64,000 bases of DNA, taken from assembly GCA_028280845.1 (NCBI GenBank), contig JANQKZ010000033.1, positions 95,208-159,207 on the forward strand, in the 5' to 3' direction. The DNA is from Opitutales bacterium (lineage in GTDB: Bacteria; Verrucomicrobiota; Verrucomicrobiia; Opitutales; JABSRG01). The stretch's first letter is position 1; each line of letters begins with the position of its first letter. The position numbers and the translations under genes are program-made. Under the pieces are notes generated by a model, which was not told the origin of the DNA, made no database searches, and worked only from the letters and a program-made list of their open reading frames with translations. Positions 18,034 to 26,474 of the stretch are shown in pieces.

Positions 18034-19083
18034 TTATTCAAAGATCGAGGCAGGTCGTGCAGTGTTCCTTATGCCATGCAGCCCGTTAATGATCAAATCC
18101 CCGTATTCAGTGAGATCATCAGAACGGTCATACCGGTTGGACATATCTAAAACAACAGACTTGCCCCCATTGCCCCGCCAGGACCAGGAAATGTAGCCTA
18201 AGTTATAGCGGTCTGAGGTTTGTTGGAGGTAAGCGGCATCCACGCCATCATAATCCAGGCTTCCATGCTCGCCAAAGACGAAAGGTAACTCACTGGCCAG
18301 CAGCAGGCGGACATTTTTATCAAATTCTTCCCGGGTATCCCACAGCCAATTGTAGGCATGAATGGAGAACACAATATTCCGTAAGGGATCCGACTCGAGT
18401 ATCCGGTGGCTGGCCCCGTTCACCGTGAAGCGGAAATCCTGCCCACAATGGTTTGCATCGATCATAATCAGGTTACGGTAGCCCGCTTCCCGCAAGCGCT
18501 GAACAGCGGTCACATAGGCGGCTTCATAAATTTCCCGCGCCAGGGTGATATGCCCCCATTCATTGGCTATGTTAATGATCACATGTTGGGCGTAGTAGGG
18601 ATGAGCGAGGTGGGGAGCCAGCTCTACCCACCGATCAACAATACGCTCCAACAAGGCCGGATCTCCCTGGCAGGTCGCCCCGTGAAATTCCGGTATGGCC
18701 ACCAACCCGGCATCCAGAGCCAGGTGAATCGACTCCATCATCAATTCAATCGAGGTCTTCTCCCCCCCATATTGGTTGTCATCCGATTCCCACCACAGAA
18801 TCCGCACCGCATTGGCACCGACTTCCTGTATCGGTATAAACGAATCCCTGCACAGGTCCGGAGTATCTCCATATTGCAGGCTGATCCCGCGAAGCAAAAA
18901 GGGCTCTCCATTCGGGTCAAACAATTCCTGACCCACGGCATGAAAGGATTCAAACAGGGTTTCCTTCGGTTCCGGGGGGGCGGCCTGGAGCAAAACCGAG
19001 AACCCGGTAAAAAAAACGATTAACAGAGAAGCTATTCCGTTAAAAAATGGGATAGGGGTATGCATGCGAACAGCATACACCAT
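18034..19083 (-). CDS. Glycoside hydrolase family 5, beta-mannanase-like
   Basis: 349 residues with an N-terminal signal peptide (about residues 7-34; Met7 at 19065 is an alternative start). The GH5 barrel shows the acid/base Glu175 in IINIANEWG and the nucleophile Glu272 in FVFGEHGS. LIMIDANHCGQDF and YISWSWRGNGG resemble the GH5 subfamily 8 mannanases, so hydrolysis of beta-mannan is likely but not proven. It is first in a minus-strand run with the TonB receptor, VCBS lipoprotein, TPR and ankyrin genes. The gene 5' end is 126 bases from a divergent sulfatase. Confidence 0.85.
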   Translation of the reverse strand: MVYAVRMHTPIPFFNGIASLLIVFFTGFSVLLQAAPPEPKETLFESFHAVGQELFDPNGEPFLLRGISLQYGDTPDLCRDSFIPIQEVGANAVRILWWESDDNQYGGEKTSIELMMESIHLALDAGLVAIPEFHGATCQGDPALLERIVDRWVELAPHLAHPYYAQHVIINIANEWGHITLAREIYEAAYVTAVQRLREAGYRNLIMIDANHCGQDFRFTVNGASHRILESDPLRNIVFSIHAYNWLWDTREEFDKNVRLLLASELPFVFGEHGSLDYDGVDAAYLQQTSDRYNLGYISWSWRGNGGKSVVLDMSNRYDRSDDLTEYGDLIINGLHGIRNTARPASIFE

Positions 19084-19208
19084 CTTGTGCAGGTCGCTAC
19101 GATTTTCCGCTTTCCGTTTATGAGATTATTGGTCAAGCCTGAAGTCGATAGGGCAACGTTGACCCTCCTAGAGTTGACCGCTGGATCCCGTTCATCGAAA
19201 AGGCAGGG

Positions 19209-20678
19209 ATGCTACCCCTGTTTAGATTAAAATTTATCCGTTTTGTCCTCCTGCCATTTCTACTCTGCATGGTTGCGGGAGTAGGTTCTGGATTCGCTGG
19301 CCCGCCCAACATCATCATCATGGTAGCCGACGATCACGGCTATGGGGATCTATCAGCCCTGGGGGCAGTGGACGATGTCTCCACCCCCCACCTCGACCAA
19401 CTCGCAGCTGAGGGCATTCGCTTTACGCAAGGGTATGCCACCTCCCCCATTTGCACTCCATCTCGCATCGGCCTGTTGCTGGGAAAGTACCAACAGCGAT
19501 TTGGCAACTTCTGGTATGGGAGCCCGGGGTTACCCGACCCCTCAGTGCCCACGATCGCTGAGACGCTGAAAGGGGCCGGCTATGCCACCGGCCTCATTGG
19601 GAAAATCCATTTTAACTCCAACTTCGGTGTAGAGCAGCGCAACCACCCCCTGAACCACGGGTTTGATTTCTGGTACGGGTTCAATGGGCCCGCCAAACAC
19701 TATCTCATTCACAATGCGGAAGCGGAGGCCGTCTTCATGGAAAAACTCATGGAGCACCAACCCGAAAAGAAAGGCTATCCGCTGATGTTTCTCGGTCCCA
19801 TCTTTATCGATAAAACTGAGTATAACCAGGAGGGCTTTTCCACCACCCTCTTCAAAAACCAGGCAATCGACTTTATTGATCGCCACCAGGAGGATCCCTT
19901 TTTCCTCATGATCTCCTGGAATGCCGTCCATGATCAGAACTACCAGCTTCCCGCCGATTACCTGGAGCAGCATGGGATTCCCCAGGCTCGGGACTGGGAT
20001 CCCTCCGTTGAAAGCTCCCAGGAATGGGGGGCAGCCACCTATTCCGACACGCTCAACCGACAGTACAACCTGGGGCAGCTCTATTACCTCGACCAGGCGG
20101 TGGGGAAGATCCGGGACCACCTTCGCTCGCGGGGGCTCTTGGAAAACACGGTCATTATCTACACCTCCGACAACGGGGGCTCACTCGCCACTGGAGCACG
20201 AAACGACCCACTCAACAACGGGAAGTTTACTATGTTTGAGGGTGGCAATCGCGTCCCTTTCATCATCAGTTGGCCGGGAACCTTTCCCCAGGGTGAGATC
20301 TGGGACAATGTAGTCAGCGCTCTCGATTTCCACCCAACGGCTGCCGCCATGGCCGGGTTAGACCCTGAGTTAACTTTTGATGGCAAGAACCTGCTCCCCC
20401 TCCTCCTCGGAGATGAGCCTGACCTGGAGCACGAGACCCTCGTATGGGATGTGGGGGATCAATTCGCCATCCGGCATCGGGATTGGAAACTCCGCTTTTG
20501 CGCAACCGACGCCCGAGCCTGGCGACGCGACCCCCGACCCGGCATCCAATTGACCCGTCTCGATACCGATCCCGGCGAACAGAAAAACTGGATTGAAGAT
20601 TATCCCGAAATCGCCGGCGAACTCATGCAACGCTACCGGGAATGGCAGGTGGAAATCACCCAATTCCGTCCACGCTGA
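19209..20678 (+). CDS. Secreted sulfatase (formylglycine, Cys type)
   Basis: 489 residues with a signal peptide (RFVLLPFLLCMVAGVGSGFA). The metal-binding Asp pair is in IIIMVADDHGYGD and the formylglycine motif C-x-P-S-R is CTPSR at residues 82-86. Other family motifs: GLIGKIHF, NTVIIYTSDNGG and FISWPG-like FIISWPGTF. Family S1 enzymes cut sulfate esters from polysaccharides such as carrageenan, ulvan or fucoidan; the substrate is not assignable. The Cys must be oxidised by a formylglycine-generating enzyme, whose gene is not seen here. It is divergent from the GH5 gene. Confidence 0.95.
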   Translation: MLPLFRLKFIRFVLLPFLLCMVAGVGSGFAGPPNIIIMVADDHGYGDLSALGAVDDVSTPHLDQLAAEGIRFTQGYATSPICTPSRIGLLLGKYQQRFGNFWYGSPGLPDPSVPTIAETLKGAGYATGLIGKIHFNSNFGVEQRNHPLNHGFDFWYGFNGPAKHYLIHNAEAEAVFMEKLMEHQPEKKGYPLMFLGPIFIDKTEYNQEGFSTTLFKNQAIDFIDRHQEDPFFLMISWNAVHDQNYQLPADYLEQHGIPQARDWDPSVESSQEWGAATYSDTLNRQYNLGQLYYLDQAVGKIRDHLRSRGLLENTVIIYTSDNGGSLATGARNDPLNNGKFTMFEGGNRVPFIISWPGTFPQGEIWDNVVSALDFHPTAAAMAGLDPELTFDGKNLLPLLLGDEPDLEHETLVWDVGDQFAIRHRDWKLRFCATDARAWRRDPRPGIQLTRLDTDPGEQKNWIEDYPEIAGELMQRYREWQVEITQFRPR

Positions 20679-20833
20679 TCCCTAGAGCCTGGATCCTGGC
20701 ATATCCGTTGGCGAATCCGTTCCGGCCTCCGTCGCCCTGCTCCGCAATCATGCCGAATTTAATGCTCGATTGCCGAACAGACAGGTTGAAAAACTACCGT
20801 TTCTTTGTAAATGTTGTAGTCTTTATATTCACA

Positions 20834-20861
20834 GGAAGGGTTGATCTCTGATCAACCTTCC
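20834..20861 (+). promoter_or_regulatory. Hairpin in the leader of the second RND operon
   Basis: The segment has a left arm GGAAGGGTTGATC and a right arm GATCAACCTTCC around a TCT loop: 12 pairs with one bulged base. It ends 18 bases before the adaptor start codon. It could be an operator or a leader stem; there is no T-run, so a terminator is unlikely. Confidence 0.5.
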
Positions 20862-20879
20862 ATTCGACTCGAGGAATCT

Positions 20880-22004
20880 ATGAAAATGCGGGGTATCCTA
20901 TCCTTCCTATTTAAACTGTTCATCGCCCTGATCGGTCTGGGTGCCATTTTTGGTGTGATCATTGCCATCAAGGGGAAGCAATTCTCCGAGACCCCCCCCT
21001 TGGTCTTTCCTCCGGAAACGGTGACCTCCACCGAAGCAGCCGAGATGATCTGGGAGCAGACGATACCCGCGATCGGCACTTTCCGGTCGGAGGACGGAAT
21101 CGATGTGTCCGCCGAAGTGTCCGGCATCATAAATAAAGTCCATTTCGAATCCGGCCAATTCGTCGAAGCGGGGGACATCCTGATCGAGTTGGATACCTCA
21201 GTGGAACGCGCTCAGTTGGTTGCTGCGGAAGCTGCAGCCGAGCTGGCCCAGATCAGCCTCGCTCGGTTTCAAGACCTGCGCCGAACCAACAGTGCTTCCC
21301 AGGCCGATCTGGACGCCGCCGAAGCCACTGCCAAGGAAACCGCCGCTAATGTCAAAGCCATCCAGGCCCGCATCGCCCTGAAATCCATCCGCGCTTCCTT
21401 CGATGGGCGGCTGGGAATTCGGCGTATTGACCCCGGGCAATTTATCAATGCCGGCCAATCCATCGTTGCCCTGCAGGCCCTCAACCCCATCCTGCTCGAC
21501 TTTACCCTGCCTCAAAACCGCTTGGGTCAGGTGAAAACCGGTCTGGAAGTTCGGGTTACCTTGAATGCCTGGCCCGGGGAATCCTTTACCGGGACGATTC
21601 GAGCCATAGATCCCGTCGTCAATGAATTGACCCGTAGCTTCAACCTTGAAGCCGTCTTTCCCAATCCGGAAGAAAAACTCCGGCCCGGCATGTTCGGACA
21701 GTTGGAAGTCATCCTTCCCGATTCCCGGCGAGTCATCGCGGTCCCCACCCCGTCCATTTACCGACAATCCTTCGGGGATACGCTGTTTGCCGTGGTCCCC
21801 GGTGAAAGCGGCATGATCGCCGAACAACGATTTGTGCGCACTGGGATCCGGCGTGGAGATTACACCGCAGTCATCGAAGGCGTGGAACCCGGCGAAGAGA
21901 TCGTCACGGGGGGCATTTTCAAGCTCAGTAACGGTCGATCCGTCATCGTTGATAATAGCCAGGCTCCTGTATTCTCCATCAATCCTCAGCCAGTGAACCG
22001 CTAA
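20880..22004 (+). CDS. RND efflux periplasmic adaptor subunit (second system)
   Basis: 374 residues from the ATG at 20880, which is preceded by GAGG at a proper distance; an upstream in-frame TTG at 20841 lies inside a hairpin and is less likely. N-terminal membrane anchor (ILSFLFKLFIALIGLGAIFGVIIAI), then lipoyl halves (SAEVSGIINKVHFESGQFVEAGD and IRASFDGRLGIRRIDPGQFINAGQ), an alpha-hairpin and a beta-barrel (ILLDFTLPQNRLGQV). MexC/AcrA-like, shorter than the first adaptor. It overlaps the permease start by one base (TAATG), indicating translational coupling. Confidence 0.93.
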   Translation: MKMRGILSFLFKLFIALIGLGAIFGVIIAIKGKQFSETPPLVFPPETVTSTEAAEMIWEQTIPAIGTFRSEDGIDVSAEVSGIINKVHFESGQFVEAGDILIELDTSVERAQLVAAEAAAELAQISLARFQDLRRTNSASQADLDAAEATAKETAANVKAIQARIALKSIRASFDGRLGIRRIDPGQFINAGQSIVALQALNPILLDFTLPQNRLGQVKTGLEVRVTLNAWPGESFTGTIRAIDPVVNELTRSFNLEAVFPNPEEKLRPGMFGQLEVILPDSRRVIAVPTPSIYRQSFGDTLFAVVPGESGMIAEQRFVRTGIRRGDYTAVIEGVEPGEEIVTGGIFKLSNGRSVIVDNSQAPVFSINPQPVNR

Positions 22005-25000
22005 TGAAGGACTCGCGCCGCACCTTTACCGATATTTTTATCGAGAGACCGGTTCTCGCCATCGTGGTGAACCTCGTCATCATCATTGCGGGGTTAAACG
22101 CCATCGCATCCGCCACCCGCGGCTCAGGGGACTTTACCGTCCGCCAATATCCGAAGTCGGAGAATGCCTCCATAACCGTCACCACCCCCTATATTGGTGC
22201 CGATGCGGAATTGGTGCGCGGGTTTATCACCACCCCCCTGGAACGGGCCATCGCCTCTGCCGATAACATCGACTACCTCACCTCCACCAGTGCCCAGGGC
22301 CTTTCCACGATACGCGCCCGCCTGGAGCTGAATACCGACGCCACTAAAGCATTGGCGGAAATCTCATCCAAGGTCGACCAGGTTCGTGGCGACTTACCGC
22401 CGGAAGCAGAAGTCCCGGTCATCAACATCGAAACCGCGGATTCAGAAATTGCTGCCATGTATTTGAGTTTCGGGTCGGACATTCTGGAAACAAACCAGGT
22501 GACCGACTACCTGGTCCGCATTGTCCAACCTGCCCTCACCGCCCTCCCCGGCGTCCAGCGTGCCGAAATTCTGGGAGCGCGCAACTATGCCATGCGGATC
22601 TGGCTCCAGCCGGACAAACTGGCCGCTTACAATATTTCCCCGTCCGAGGTGCGCCAGGCCCTAACGGCTAACAATTTCTTATCTTCGGTGGGATCCACCA
22701 AGGGGCAATTTATCCAGACCAACCTCACGACCAACACCAGCTTGTCCTCCATGGAGGAGTTTAAGCAACTGGCCATCCGCGAGATCGATGGCACCATCAT
22801 TCGGATTGAGGATGTGGCTGAAGTGGCCCTCGATGCCGAATTTTATGACGTGGATGTGCGCTTCTCCGGCCAGGAGGCCGTCTTCATGGGAATCTGGGTG
22901 CTTCCCAACGCCAATGCCCTCGACGTCATCGGTAGAGTCAAAAGCGAGATGGTAACCCTACGGGATCGGTTTCCCGTGGGATTCTGGGGTGATGTTGCCT
23001 ATGATTCCACGGAGTATATTTCCACCGCCATCAAGGAAGTTGTAATTACGCTGCTCGAAACCCTCGCCATCGTGGTCGTGGTCATCTTCCTTTTCCTCGG
23101 AGCCCCCCGGGCCGTTGTTATCCCGGTCTTGTCCATCCCCCTCTCGCTGATTGGTGGCATTTTCCTTATGCAGGTATTTGGGTTCAGCCTCAACCTGCTC
23201 ACCCTCCTCGCCATCGTCTTATCTGTCGGCCTCGTGGTGGACGATGCCATCGTGGTCGTAGAGAATGTGGAACGGCACCTCAGGGACGGCCATAGCCCCT
23301 TTGAGGCTGCCATCATGAGCGGGCGAGAACTCGCCGGCCCCATTATCGCTATGACCATTACCCTCGCCTCGGTTTACACACCCATTGCCTTTGCCGGTGG
23401 GTTGACCGGAGCCCTCTTCCAGGAATTCGCCATCACTCTGGCTGGTACCGTCGTCATTTCCGGTTTCGTCGCCCTCACCCTCTCCCCCATGTTGGCCTCC
23501 CAGCTGCTGAAAGCCAAAGATGAGGACAAGGGATTCTCCGGGCATATCAACCGGAACTTCGACCGGCTGCGTTTGCTCTACGGGCGGATTCTGGCCAGCA
23601 TCATGCGCGCCCGGCCCGTCGCCTACATCGTTTGGATTGCGATCGTCCTCTCCCTGCTGCCACTCTTCATTATGTCCTCCATGACGACGGAATTGGCTCC
23701 CACAGAGGACCAGGGCGTCGTCTTCGGCATTGTCAGCACCGATGCCCAGAATACGGTCGAACAGACCAGCCTCTACACGCGCCAGGTAAACGACGCCTTC
23801 ATGGCCCTCCCGGAGGCTCAATACAGTTTCCAAATCACCTTTCCCACCGGTGGGTTTGGTGGAGTTCTCATGGATAATTGGGGCGAGCGGGACCGCACCA
23901 TTTTCGATATTCGGATGGAATTGATGGGGAATCTGATGGGCATCCCCGGCATCCAGTTATTCCCCATCCTCCCGGCAGCCCTCCCTGGCGGAAGCAATTT
24001 CCCCGTGGAATTCGTTATCGCATCTACGGACAGCATCGAAAACATCGCTGAGCTAGCCCGAACCATTGCCGTAGAGGCTACCGCCAGCGGTCTCTTTGCC
24101 TTTCCTCCCGAAATTGATATTAAAATCGATACCACGGAAGCCCAGCTCGTCCTTGACCGGGACCGCATTGCGGACCTCAATCTGAACATGCAGCAGATCG
24201 GCCTCGATCTGGGCACCATGTTGAGTGGCGCATTTGTCAACCGGTTCAACATCGACGGTCTCAGCTACAAGGTTATTCCCCAGGTGCAACGCATCGGTCG
24301 TCTCAACCCGGAGGATCTAACCCGCATCCACGTTTCCGGGCCGAATGGGGAACTCGTTCCTCTATCCAGCTTTGCCCGGATCGAAGAACAAATTGTGCCT
24401 CGTTCCATTAACCGGTTTAACCAGCTCAACGCGGTGACGATTTCCGGTATCCCCGCCGCCCCCCTGGATTCGGCCCTCAAGGCCTTGGAAGATGCCGCCG
24501 CCAAAACCCTGCCTGCCGGTTATGTAGTGGATTATGGAGGAGAATCCCGCCAGCTCCGCACAGAGGGTAGCCGGTTTCTCCCTTCCCTGGGCCTTGCCCT
24601 TACCCTCATTTTCCTTGTCCTCTCCGCCCAGTTCAACTCCTTCCGTGACCCCATTATCATTTTGCTGGGGTCCGCCCCCCTGGCCATGTTTGGTGCCCTG
24701 ATCTTTACCGCTCTGCGCGCCCCGGGTGATCCCTGGACCCCTCACTGGAGTTGGGGCTGGACCACATCTTTAAACATTTATTCCCAGGTAGGGATTATCA
24801 CTCTTATCGGGCTGATTGCCAAAAATGGCATCCTGATCGTCGAGTTTGCCAATGTCCTCCAGCGGCGGGGTCGTTCCAAGCTGGAGGCGATCCAGGAAGC
24901 GTCAAAGCTTCGCCTTCGCCCCATCCTGATGACCACGGCCGCCACGGTTTTCGGTCATATGATGCTCATCTTCGTCACTGGCGCAGGAGCCGAAGCCCGG

Positions 25001-25171
25001 AACTCCATCGGCCTGGTCCTCGTACTCGGAATGGCCATCGGCACCTTCTTCACCCTCTTCCTTCTTCCCCCGCTCTACTACCTGATTGCCAAAGACCGTA
25101 AGGCAGGGGAAGCCTCCTCCCGCAAACAAATGCAGAAACAACACGAGGATCTTGAATTGGAACCGGCGTAG
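22004..25171 (+). CDS. Efflux RND transporter permease (second system)
   Basis: 1055 residues with full HAE1 architecture. Proton relay Asp pair in LVVDDAIVVVENV and the relay Lys in IGLIAKNGILIVEFAN are both conserved, unlike the first permease of this window. The two periplasmic porter/docking halves (residues ~35-330 and ~560-870) are complete. It would export hydrophobic or amphiphilic compounds with the preceding adaptor; the outer membrane factor is elsewhere. The C-terminal tail is charged (KQMQKQHEDLELEP). Confidence 0.96.
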   Translation: MKDSRRTFTDIFIERPVLAIVVNLVIIIAGLNAIASATRGSGDFTVRQYPKSENASITVTTPYIGADAELVRGFITTPLERAIASADNIDYLTSTSAQGLSTIRARLELNTDATKALAEISSKVDQVRGDLPPEAEVPVINIETADSEIAAMYLSFGSDILETNQVTDYLVRIVQPALTALPGVQRAEILGARNYAMRIWLQPDKLAAYNISPSEVRQALTANNFLSSVGSTKGQFIQTNLTTNTSLSSMEEFKQLAIREIDGTIIRIEDVAEVALDAEFYDVDVRFSGQEAVFMGIWVLPNANALDVIGRVKSEMVTLRDRFPVGFWGDVAYDSTEYISTAIKEVVITLLETLAIVVVVIFLFLGAPRAVVIPVLSIPLSLIGGIFLMQVFGFSLNLLTLLAIVLSVGLVVDDAIVVVENVERHLRDGHSPFEAAIMSGRELAGPIIAMTITLASVYTPIAFAGGLTGALFQEFAITLAGTVVISGFVALTLSPMLASQLLKAKDEDKGFSGHINRNFDRLRLLYGRILASIMRARPVAYIVWIAIVLSLLPLFIMSSMTTELAPTEDQGVVFGIVSTDAQNTVEQTSLYTRQVNDAFMALPEAQYSFQITFPTGGFGGVLMDNWGERDRTIFDIRMELMGNLMGIPGIQLFPILPAALPGGSNFPVEFVIASTDSIENIAELARTIAVEATASGLFAFPPEIDIKIDTTEAQLVLDRDRIADLNLNMQQIGLDLGTMLSGAFVNRFNIDGLSYKVIPQVQRIGRLNPEDLTRIHVSGPNGELVPLSSFARIEEQIVPRSINRFNQLNAVTISGIPAAPLDSALKALEDAAAKTLPAGYVVDYGGESRQLRTEGSRFLPSLGLALTLIFLVLSAQFNSFRDPIIILLGSAPLAMFGALIFTALRAPGDPWTPHWSWGWTTSLNIYSQVGIITLIGLIAKNGILIVEFANVLQRRGRSKLEAIQEASKLRLRPILMTTAATVFGHMMLIFVTGAGAEARNSIGLVLVLGMAIGTFFTLFLLPPLYYLIAKDRKAGEASSRKQMQKQHEDLELEPA

Positions 25172-25207
25172 AAAATGCCGCATACGAGGTGCTTAGTGGT
25201 TGTTGCA

Positions 25208-25271
25208 GGAGCGACTTTACGCCGCGATGGATTGACAACATCTGTGTTCGGTCGCGACGCAAGGTCGCTCC
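25208..25271. repeat. Inverted repeat, REP-like (GGAGCGAC ... GTCGCTCC)
   Basis: A 20-base left arm beginning GGAGCGACTTTACG at 25208-25227 pairs with a right arm ending AAGGTCGCTCC at 25252-25271; 17 of 20 positions are complementary, with a 24-base spacer. It sits between the convergent RND and PPK2 genes and could also act as a bidirectional stop. A partial half-copy-like sequence (GGGAGCGGCC) is near 48138. Confidence 0.6.
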
Positions 25272-25376
25272 CAAAGTACCTCCCCATCACGGTCGCGGTG
25301 TAAGCGTAGTCGAAATCTATAGGGAGGGCGAGTTCAGCAAAGCCCGGGAGCCCCGCACCACGCATCCGGGAACCCC

Positions 25377-26231
25377 TCAAAGCACATCCGGCACCAACCG
25401 CTGCTCCCCAAACGGCGGCCGCGTATAATGCCCCACCGGTGGACGCTCGCCGATCTCGATCGGGTCCGGCGTCAGGTCCTGGTAGGGAATCTTCGATAAG
25501 AGATGCGAAATACAGTTGATCCGCGCCCGCCGCTTACAGTCGGCCTCCACCACATACCAGGGGCTTTCCTCGGTATCGGTATGGGCAAACATGATGTCCT
25601 TTGCCATTGAATACTCCACCCATTTGGCCCGGGATTCCAGATCCATGGGAGACAGTTTCCATCGCTTGGTCGGGTCTCCGTTCCTCGCCTGGAAGCGCTT
25701 CTCCTGCTCTTCATCGCTCACTGAGAAGTAATATTTGATCAGGATGATGCCCGAGCGAATCAGCATGTGCTCGAATTCCGGACACGCCCGGTAAAAGTCG
25801 TCCAGCTCTTCCTGGGTGCAAAACCCCATCACCCGCTCGACCCCCGCCCGGTTATACCAGCTCCGGTCAAAGAGCACCATCTCCCCCGCCGCCGGAAAGG
25901 CCTGTACATACCGCTGAAAATACCACTGCGTCTTCTCCCGCTCGGTCGGCGTCCCCAACGCCACCACCCGGCAGATTCGCGGATTCAAGGACTCCGTGAT
26001 CCGCTTAATCACCCCCCCTTTTCCGGCAGCATCGCGCCCCTCAAACAATACGATCACCCGTAACCCCTGCTCCTTGATCCAATACTGCAACTTAATCAGC
26101 TCCACCTGCAGCCGGGCCAACTCCGCTTCATACCCTTTCTTCGAAACCCCCTTGTCCTTTCCTGATTTTGCCTGCTTGGACTTACCTTTGTCCTTCCCCG
26201 GCTGCCGTGCCGCTGCTTTTGCCTTACTCAT
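25377..26231 (-). CDS. ppk2: Polyphosphate kinase 2 (PPK2 family)
   Basis: 284 residues. A lysine-rich N-terminal tail (~30 residues) precedes the P-loop kinase core. Walker A is in FEGRDAAGKGG (about 64-73) and Walker B in VLFDRSWYNRAG (about 119-130), both diagnostic of PPK2. A lid segment with RFQARNGDPTKRWKLS follows, then MFAHTDTEESPWYVVEADCKRRARIN near the C-terminus. PPK2 enzymes phosphorylate nucleoside diphosphates or monophosphates with polyphosphate; single-domain length and sequence fit class I (NDP to NTP). Monocistronic. The basic tail may bind polyphosphate (inference). Confidence 0.95.
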   Translation of the reverse strand: MSKAKAAARQPGKDKGKSKQAKSGKDKGVSKKGYEAELARLQVELIKLQYWIKEQGLRVIVLFEGRDAAGKGGVIKRITESLNPRICRVVALGTPTEREKTQWYFQRYVQAFPAAGEMVLFDRSWYNRAGVERVMGFCTQEELDDFYRACPEFEHMLIRSGIILIKYYFSVSDEEQEKRFQARNGDPTKRWKLSPMDLESRAKWVEYSMAKDIMFAHTDTEESPWYVVEADCKRRARINCISHLLSKIPYQDLTPDPIEIGERPPVGHYTRPPFGEQRLVPDVL

Positions 26232-26474
26232 GCTGATTTACTCGAGTTTGAGCTGCAAGGTACAGTTAAAATACCAAAGGCACAAGGGTGTTTCCAGCCC
26301 TCCCTGAAACCTGGATTCCGGAGGGAAGCAAAAGAGTCCATCCTTTTTGTCTCTTCTAAATCAAAAGGCAGCAGATTCTATATCAAAAGACGGGATTTCT
26401 AATGGATGCTCCGGCAGGATTTCTGCATAATTCCAGCCTATCCCAACCCCTATCTCATTTCTTAGATCTGCGTT

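Noticed and set aside
23219..23833. Long minus-strand frames inside the RND genes
   Set aside because: Shadows of the high-GC permease genes with Gly/Asp/His-rich composition.
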